Origin: Moniliophthora roreri
Lineage: Eukaryota; Basidiomycota; Agaricomycetes; Agaricales; Marasmiaceae
Direction of reading: 5' to 3'
Length of the DNA: 64,000 nucleotides
Assembly: GCA_001466705.2 (NCBI GenBank)
Contig: LATX02000154.1
Location: forward strand, 496,001-560,000
Below are positions 57,718-64,000 of the stretch, in pieces. Each line of letters opens with the position of its first letter. The first letter of the stretch is position 1. Both the position numbers and the translations under genes were made by a program. The notes under the pieces are model-generated. The model had not been told where the DNA came from. It saw nothing but the letters and a program-made list of their open reading frames with translations, and did not search any database.

Positions 57718-58108
57718 GACGGTTCTTGAGAAAAATCGATAACAAAATCCGATCTTGTTCAGCTTCAAAAAATACTGAAATCCCGGGCGCATGACTTGAA
57801 TCCTTTCATGGCCGACCGAGAGAGCTGGTGATGATAGTTCAGAAAAGGGAAGTAGGGGATATTGCGTTGCCGTCGTCGCTGCCGATGACAGCGCCGGTAG
57901 AAATCAATTGACGATAACAACAGTGTCAAATCAAATCCTGTTCGGGGTGATGTCTCATTTCCTCTAATCTTTCTTCCTTCCTTACCACCACATACTTGAT
58001 CGCCAGAGGCAAAAAACTTACTTTCCTTTTCGTTTTCACTACGGTTTCAACAAATTTCTCAAGATTTTACTTGGAATCAGTCTCTGGAGCACATTTCCTT
58101 CCCTAAAT
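57718..58108. other. Divergent promoter region, HAL2 and small membrane protein
   Basis: About 390 bp between two divergent starts with pyrimidine-rich stretches near 57955-57990, as is common in fungal promoters. There is an optional HAL2 upstream ATG at 57792. Confidence 0.45.
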
Positions 58109-58733
58109 ATGGCGAACTGGTAGGCACATATTATATTGTTACTGGCTCAAACTCACGGTTAGATTTGCAGGTTTGACATTGTCTCGTTTCTCGCGGTGGG
58201 TGTTCTCAACGTCGGAGGAAGTAGCGATCTAACATTGGGTTGGCTGGAGCAGACCGCCGTCTTCTTTGGCGCGGTAATATACGGTATTGTGTTCGTTATC
58301 CGCTCGGTTACGGAAAGCTTGGAATCTACCAAGGAAAAGTCGGTCTTACCCGGTTCTTTCGATTCGCACTAATCACCCTTTGGCCTCAGACTCAAGGAGA
58401 AGGGATACGACATCTCATCAGGAGGCGTCAAGGTCAAAACTCAGAAGAGATTCAATCGGGAGGACTACGTAGATGCTACGCAGAGGTATGTGTACGGTGA
58501 CCTGTGCACCTTGCTCGACCCTAATTATGTCGCTCTCACACCCGTCAATTTTGGTTATCAGGCAATTCGTGAAAGCTATGGAGGCGTCTTCATTCCGAAA
58601 GGGCGGGGCACAAGATGGTTCGCCAGGTTCATCGCCGAAACTTGAACCACCTGCGCTATTAAGTCGATCCTCGTCGTCAAACTCTACGAGCTCAGACAAG
58701 AAGAACTTTTTCAGTAGGAAAAAGAAGGAGTAG
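58109..58733 (+). CDS. Small predicted membrane protein with Ser-rich basic tail
   Basis: Four exons, 58109-58119, 58171-58338, 58390-58485 and 58562-58733, sum to 447 nt (148 aa). The sequence begins MANWFDIVSFLAVGVLNVGG. A second hydrophobic stretch follows (TAVFFGAVIYGIVFVIRSV), so the N-terminal half may span the membrane once or twice. The soluble tail contains SGGVKVKTQKRFNREDY, a run of Ser around SRSSSSNSTSSDKK, and ends FSRKKKE, a lysine-rich terminus that could act as an ER-retrieval-like signal. One donor (GTCGGT at 58339) is weak but is needed to keep the frame. No family is recognised. Confidence 0.65.
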
Positions 58734-59119
58734 GGTCCCGGAGTATACAGTATCCAACCGCTCTTCCCTACTCCTCTTCAGTAGTCGGATTCAGCGGTTT
58801 GTGGAGCTGGTATCCACTGGTTCCGTATCCCCAAAAAATCTGGCGGGGAGAGCATAATACAACACTCGAAACATGAAGCAGAGTCCAGAATTCCACTCAA
58901 ATGTATATTGCGCGATGGGTAGATATCGGTGGGTAGGAATAGGCGCCGGATTGACCAAACTAACAGTACGTTTTACCTGCGGACTAGTCTATTTATGATT
59001 TTATTTCTTGATTGTATACGATCTCGGGCAATCTATCTACCCATGAAATGCGCTATTTAGGGGGTGTGACAACAGTGCTGACTCACGACCGAAGCTGTAA
59101 CCGAAGGTGTCTGCTCAAC
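58734..59119. other. Intergenic before the tandem duplication
   Basis: No supported gene. It holds the 3' flank of the small membrane-protein gene and ends at the left boundary of the duplicated block. Confidence 0.4.
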
Positions 59120-61814
59120 TTCGACGCCTCATTTTCTATCTCATGTGAGTCGCCTTGGTTTTGTTCTCAAGTGGTGCTGATTACACTGCGCAGTCACATT
59201 TGTGCCCTGAGTTTACCCATTTACGAGAAGGCTTGACACTGAACTTCTCGCATGTAACTTCGATCACTGAATCAATAGCCAGCTAGCTAATTTGTTTCGC
59301 GTTTCCCATTGCCTCGGAGGCACCATTCAGATATCTCGTAAGTTGCTCATTCGCTTCTTGGTCACTGGATGCATCTCAAGCCATAAGTAGTATCATCTTT
59401 CAGCGCGCATGTGATACTTGCTATATCCGGTGTCACATAAATTGTATGAAGCGCCGAGGATAAAAAGGATGAAGATGGGGGCTGGCTCCATCCTTCCTCC
59501 TCGGACTCGCCATGTTTTTCGTGCCCGTCTTAGCGACGACGTGGCTGCTGTCGTTCACATTGCAAATCTGCTTCGCAAAGATATATGAAAATATCTACGA
59601 TCTTCCGACGAATGAATACGACTTCATAGTCGTGGGCAGTCAGTTGAAGCTATCACCTCTGTTCCCGATTATACACTGAATCTCGAACAGGTGGAACAGC
59701 AGGAGGAGTCATCGCAAACCGTCTTACAGAAAGCGGTTATCATAAAGTGCTTCTGCTGGAAGCTGGTGGCCTGTACGTGAATATCTCAATTCAACCTAGC
59801 CAAGACTCATACAATGGCTACATTAGCCCAGTCAATAGAACGCAGATTGACGTTCCCTTTTACTGCACCAACGCAAACCCTCAGTTCACCTGGAACTCCA
59901 CCACAACTGCTCAAGTCGGGCTCAATGGAAGGACCAGTACGATACCGAGGGGCTTCGTCCTCGGCGGATCGACGTCTATCAGTGAGCTTCTATCCAGTGC
60001 TGGAAATACATACACACACATACCACTCATCTACTTTAGATGGTATGTTTTACACTCGAGGCTCGGCAGAAGATTTCGATCGTTTTGCTTCTGTAACTGG
60101 TGACCCTGGATGGTCATGGGCAGCGCTCCAACCCTTCAGAGCACTGGTAAGTCGAACTTCCTTCCTTCGACTTTCTATTTCGGCCGCATTTTTCTCATCA
60201 TCACCCCACTAAGAATGAGAAATGGGTTCCACCAGCAGATGGCCATAATACCACTGGTCAATTCACGCCTTCAGCACACAGCCTAACTGGGATGAATGCA
60301 GTCAGTCTTCCAGGATTCTCACAGCCCATCGATCCCATGGTACTTCAAGCTAGCGAGGAACTAGGCGGTGCCTTCAGCTACAATGAGGATATCAACTCGG
60401 GGAACCCCCTCGGGCTCGGTAAACAATCTCTATCATTTGTGCAGTACGATGCTGATACTACTGGTGGGGTAAGGTTGGATTCAGGTGACCATTAATGGTC
60501 GCAATCGTAGCGGTGTTCTTGCCTCCTACCTTGCTCCAGAGTTCGCCGGAAGGGAGAATCTAGATATCTTATTGAATGCAAGAGTATCAAGGGTACTTGA
60601 AACAGATGATAGCAGTTCTGAGAAGCCTGCTTTTCGTTCCGTGGAATTCGCACAGGACTTAGATGGTAAAGTGCTTGTCCGTTGGGCCCATCTTCATGTG
60701 ACCTGAGGTGTTTTTTTTTTTCAGGACCATTTTTCCGAGTCAACGCATCCAAAGAAGTTGTCCTCTCTGCAGGCGTCATAGGAACATCACATATCCTTCT
60801 CAACTCTGGTATCGGAGACTTCTCTGATCTGGAAGCAGTCGGTATCGCACCGCTTGTTAATCTTCCGAGCGTTGGGAAGAACCTTTCGGATCAACCATTG
60901 GCGGGGAACTTCTGGGTCGTAAACTCGAACCAAACTTATGACCGCATTCATCAAAACGCTACATTTTCGGCTGAAGTCTTTGAGCAATGGGAGGAGCAAG
61001 GTACTGGGCCTTTGGTCGACACGTTTGCGAACCAAGTCGCGTACTTCAGAGTGAACGATAGTATCACAGAAGAGTTTGGGGACCCTTCGGCAGGGCCAAA
61101 TACTCCTCATATAGAGATATACCCTGGAGTGAGATATCGTTTCTACCCGCCACACTCGCCGGTACTTACTGTTTTCATGTGCGCAGAATGGTTGGTGGAT
61201 CGGTACACCGCCTACCGGAAGCTATTTCACGCTAGCTACCCTTATTGTTAGCCCTGCTTCTCGTGAGTCTTCGCAACACTTGCTACGACCTTTTCTTACC
61301 AGGATCCCTAGGTGGAATAGTCACATTGAATTCATCCAATCCATTTGCTGATCCAATCATCGACCCTGCTTACTTTTCCTCAGAGTTTGACTTGCGAGCG
61401 ATGCGGGGAGCAGTCCGACTTGCTGTGAAATTTGCCAGTGCGACAGTTTGGGACGGTTATATCTTGGGGCGTATCGATGCGTTCGCGGGCGTGGACATAA
61501 ATGATGACAGTCAACTAGACGAGTACATTCGAAACACTGCTGCTACTGCTGCACACCCTGTTGGTACGGCGGCCATGTCTGCGGTGGATGCCCAGTACGG
61601 CGTTGTAAATCCTGACCTGTTAGTGAAAGGAGTTGAGGGCCTGAGGATTGTGGACGCGTCGGTATTCGTAAGTCCAATAGGTCTTTTGGAGTTGTCTTCT
61701 GGGAACTGACGCTCTTTGCTATAGCCATTTGTGACTGGCGGGCATACTCAAGCACCGGTATACATTGTTGCTGAGCGTGGCGCAGACCTGATCAGACAGA
61801 CTTGGGGACAGTGA
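59120..61814 (+). repeat. Tandem duplication, unit A (GMC gene plus 5' flank)
   Basis: Sequence from the TTCGACGCCTC at 59120 onward is repeated head-to-tail from 61870, including about 390-430 bp of upstream flank and the whole GMC gene. The offset is about 2750 at the left edge and 2792 at the ATG, because unit B carries about 42 extra bases just before its start region. Confidence 0.9.
59512..61814 (+). CDS. GMC oxidoreductase, aryl-alcohol-oxidase-like (AA3_2), copy 1
   Basis: This is a secreted FAD enzyme expected to oxidise aryl or other alcohols and reduce O2 to H2O2. The signal peptide is MFFVPVLATTWLLSFTLQIC. The FAD-binding site VVGSGTAGGVIANRLTE is rebuilt across the first intron. 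GMC signatures RGFVLGGSTSINGMFYTRGS and VVLSAGVIGTSHILLNSGIG follow. Active-site histidines lie in AATAAHPVGTAAM and TGGHTQAPVY. The second intron is best read as 59773-59826 (54 nt). Intron 60439-60484 (46 nt) joins QSLSF to VTINGRNRSGVLASYL, matching the family's conserved NGxRxS...YL region. It ends DLIRQTWGQ with TGA at 61812-61814. A TATA-like GATAAAAAGG lies about 45-55 bp before the ATG. All key residues are present, so this copy looks functional. Confidence 0.9.
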
Positions 61815-61869
61815 AAGTAGGTAGTACGTTGTTCCGGATACAAGAATGAATGACAATTATCGGAGCAAA

Positions 61870-64000
61870 TTCGACGCTTCTCATTTTCTATCTCACGTGA
61901 GTCGCCTTGGTTTTGTTCTCAAGTGGTGCTGATTACACTACGCAGTCACACTTGTGCCCCCCTAAGTTTACCCATTTACGAGACGGCTTGACAATGAACT
62001 TCCCGCATGTAACTTCGATCATTGATTCAATCGCCAGCTGGCCCGTTTGTTTCGCGTTTCCCATTGCCTCGAGGGGACCATTCAGATATCTCGTAAGTTG
62101 CTCATTCGCTTCTCGGTCACTGGATGCATTTCAGACCGTGAGTAAGAGTATTATCGTTCAGTGCGCATGATGCTTGCTATATCCGGTGATAGTTAAGCTA
62201 ACATGATCTATGCCGTGACTCACAGATTGTATGAAGTGCCGAGGATAAAAAGAGTGAGGATGGGGACCTGGCTCCATCGATATCCTTCCTCCTCGGACTT
62301 GCCATGTTTTTCGTGCCCGCCTTAGCGACTACGTGGCTGCTGTCGTTCACATTGCAAATCTGCTTCGCAAAGATATACGAAAATTTCTATGATCTTCCGA
62401 CGAATGAATATGACTTCATAGTCGTGGGCAGTCAGTTGGAACTTTCACTTCTGTTCCTGATTATACACTGAACCTCGAACAGGTGGAACAGCAGGAGGAG
62501 TTATCGCAAACCGTCTTACAGAGAGCGGTTGTCATAAAGTGCTTCTGCTAGAAGCTGGCGGCCTGTACGTGAATATCTTAGTCAAGCCAGCCGAGACTCA
62601 TACAATGGCTACATTAGCCCAGCAGATAGAACGCAAATTGACGTTCCCTTTTATTACACCAACGGAGACCCTCAGTTCAGATGGAACACCACCACAACTG
62701 CTCAAGTCGGGCTCAATGGAAGGACCAGTGCATTACCAAGGGGCTTCGTCCTCGGCGGATCGACGTCTATCAGTGCGCTTCTATCCAGTGCTGGAAATAC
62801 ATACTCATACACACCGCTCGTCTATTTTAGATGGTATGTTTTACACTCGAGGCTCGGCAGAAGATTTCGATCGTTTTGCTTCTGTAACTGGTGACCCTGG
62901 ATGGTCGTGGGCAGCGCTCCAACCCTTTATCGCACTGGTGAGTCGAACTTCCTTCCTTTGACCTTATATTTCGGTCACATTTTTCTCACCATCACCCCAC
63001 TAAGAACGAGAAATGGGTTCCACCAGCAGATGGCCATAATACCACTGGTCAATTCACTCCTTCAGCACACAGCCTAACTGGGATGAATGCAGTCAGTCTT
63101 CCAGGATTCTCACAGCCCATCGATCCCATGGTACTTCAAGCCAGCGAGGAACTAGGCGGTGCCTTCAGCTTCAATGAGGATATCAACTCGGGGAATCCCC
63201 TCGGGCTCGGTAAACAATCTCTATCATTTGTGCAGTACGACGCTAATACTGCCGATGTGGTAAGGCTGGAATCAAGTGACGATTAATGGTCGCAATCGTA
63301 GCGGTGTTCTTGCCTCCTACCTTGCTCCAGAGTTTGCCGAAAGGGAGAATCTAGATATCTTATTGAATGCAAGAGTGTCGAGGGTACTTGAAACAGACGA
63401 TAGCAGGTCTGAGAAGCCTGCTTTTCGTTCCGTCGAATTCGCACAAGATTTAGGCGGTAAAGTGCTTGTCCGTTGGGCCCATCTTCATGTGACCTGAGGT
63501 GTTTTTTTCAGGACCATTTTTCCGAGTCAGCGCATCCAAAGAGGTTGTCCTCTCTGCAGGCGTCATAGGAACATCACATATCCTTCTCAACTCTGGTATC
63601 GGAGACTTCTCTGATCTGGAAGCAGTCGGTATCACACCGCTTGTTAATCTTCCGAGCGTTGGGAAGAACCTTTCGGATCAACCATTGGCTGGAAATTTTT
63701 GGGTCGTAAACTCGAATCAAACTTATGACCGCATTCATCAAAACGCTACATTTTCGGCTGAAGTGTTTAAGCAATGGGAGGAACAAGGTACTGGGCCTTT
63801 GGTCGACACGTTCGCGAACCACGTCGCGTACTTCAGAGTAAACGATAGTATCACCGAAGAATTTGGGGACCCTTCGGCAGGGCCAAATACTCCTCATATA
63901 GAGATAGACCTGGGAGTGAGATATCTTTCTCCCCGCCACATCCACTGGTACTTACTGTTTTCATGTGCGCAGAATGGTTGGTGGATCGGTACACCGCCTA
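61870..64000 (+). repeat. Tandem duplication, unit B (partial, runs off the window)
   Basis: This is a direct repeat of unit A starting at TTCGACGCTTC, cut by the window end. It is highly similar in exons and introns, with scattered substitutions and about 42 extra bases between the flank and the start codon. Confidence 0.9.
62304..64000 (+). CDS. GMC oxidoreductase copy 2, partial, with a suspect splice site
   Basis: This is a head-to-tail duplicate of the GMC gene at 59512; the 3' end lies beyond the window. The signal peptide is MFFVPALATTWLLSFTLQIC. It has the same FAD-site exon join and RGFVLGGSTSINGMFYTRGS. The second intron is 62565-62617 (53 nt, one base shorter than in copy 1 but still removed cleanly). 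At the third conserved junction the CAG-G acceptor of copy 1 is CAA-G here (63273-63276). The first available AG is therefore one base later, and using it gives TTT-TGA directly after QSLSF. The flanking exons stay open, so the decay is recent if real. It may be a pseudogene or use different splicing. Confidence 0.7.

Noticed and set aside
59773..59799. Ultra-short 27-nt (copy 1) and 26-nt (copy 2, 62565-62590) introns in the GMC genes
   Set aside because: The same donors with the next AG (59826 and 62617) give ordinary 54-nt and 53-nt introns. That version also matches the expected spacing between LLLEAGG and the WN-TTTAQ block better.
60466..60484. A 16-nt intron (GTAAGG...CAG) in GMC copy 1
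   Set aside because: A 46-nt intron starting at 60439 joins the same acceptor in frame and is of normal fungal size.

Overview
The window is nuclear DNA of a filamentous basidiomycete, most likely an Agaricomycete. Almost every gene is cut by short (about 46-70 nt) GT-AG introns. Genes lie close together on both strands. The gene set is typical of the group: a Gti1/Pac2 (WOPR) regulator, WSC-domain copper radical oxidases, aryl-alcohol-oxidase-like GMC flavoproteins, a KRE6/SKN1 beta-glucan protein and an atypical G-alpha. I saw no prokaryotic features, CRISPR, rRNA or convincing tRNA.

Layout. 0.7-4.3 kb: a nucleotidyltransferase-like hypothetical protein and a small spliced gene, both on minus. 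4.6-8.5 kb: the mismatch-repair protein PMS1 (+). 8.7-10.1 kb: an acetamidase/formamidase with microexons (+). 10.5-12.7 kb: a divergent G-protein alpha subunit (+). 13.0-16.6 kb: phospholipase D (-). 17.2-17.8 kb: an ankyrin-repeat protein (-). 18.9-20.7 kb: two decayed gene remnants. 21.4-23.0 kb: a multi-pass membrane protein of unknown function, whose truncated relative is the first remnant. 24.4-27.8 kb: an F-box-type C-terminal-region protein and a WOPR transcription factor (both -). 27.8-31.8 kb: about 4 kb with no supported gene. 31.8-40.5 kb: two tail-to-tail WSC/glyoxal-oxidase-type copper radical oxidases. 41.7-45.3 kb: a membrane GT2 glycosyltransferase (-). 48.8-51.3 kb: KRE6/SKN1 (+). 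52.4-53.7 kb: SEC13 (-). 53.9-56.1 kb: an allantoate-permease-type MFS transporter (-). 56.5-57.7 kb: HAL2/MET22 nucleotidase (-). 58.1-58.7 kb: a small membrane protein (+). 59.1-64.0 kb: a direct tandem duplication carrying two GMC oxidoreductases, the second cut by the window end.

Functional themes. Four extracellular oxidases of H2O2-producing families (two AA5_1-like, two AA3_2-like) lie within 32 kb, which fits a plant-litter or wood decomposer. Cell-wall synthesis and secretion genes (GT2, KRE6/SKN1, SEC13) sit between them. The most unusual signals are a G-alpha whose catalytic switch-II glutamine is alanine, microexons of 7 and 9 nt inside highly conserved motifs (the 7-nt one just after a run of 31 C), a splice-acceptor change in the second GMC copy, and a perfect 13-bp inverted repeat around a run of 14 G. 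Exon boundaries were read by eye from splice signals and reading-frame continuity; no alignments or database searches were run.
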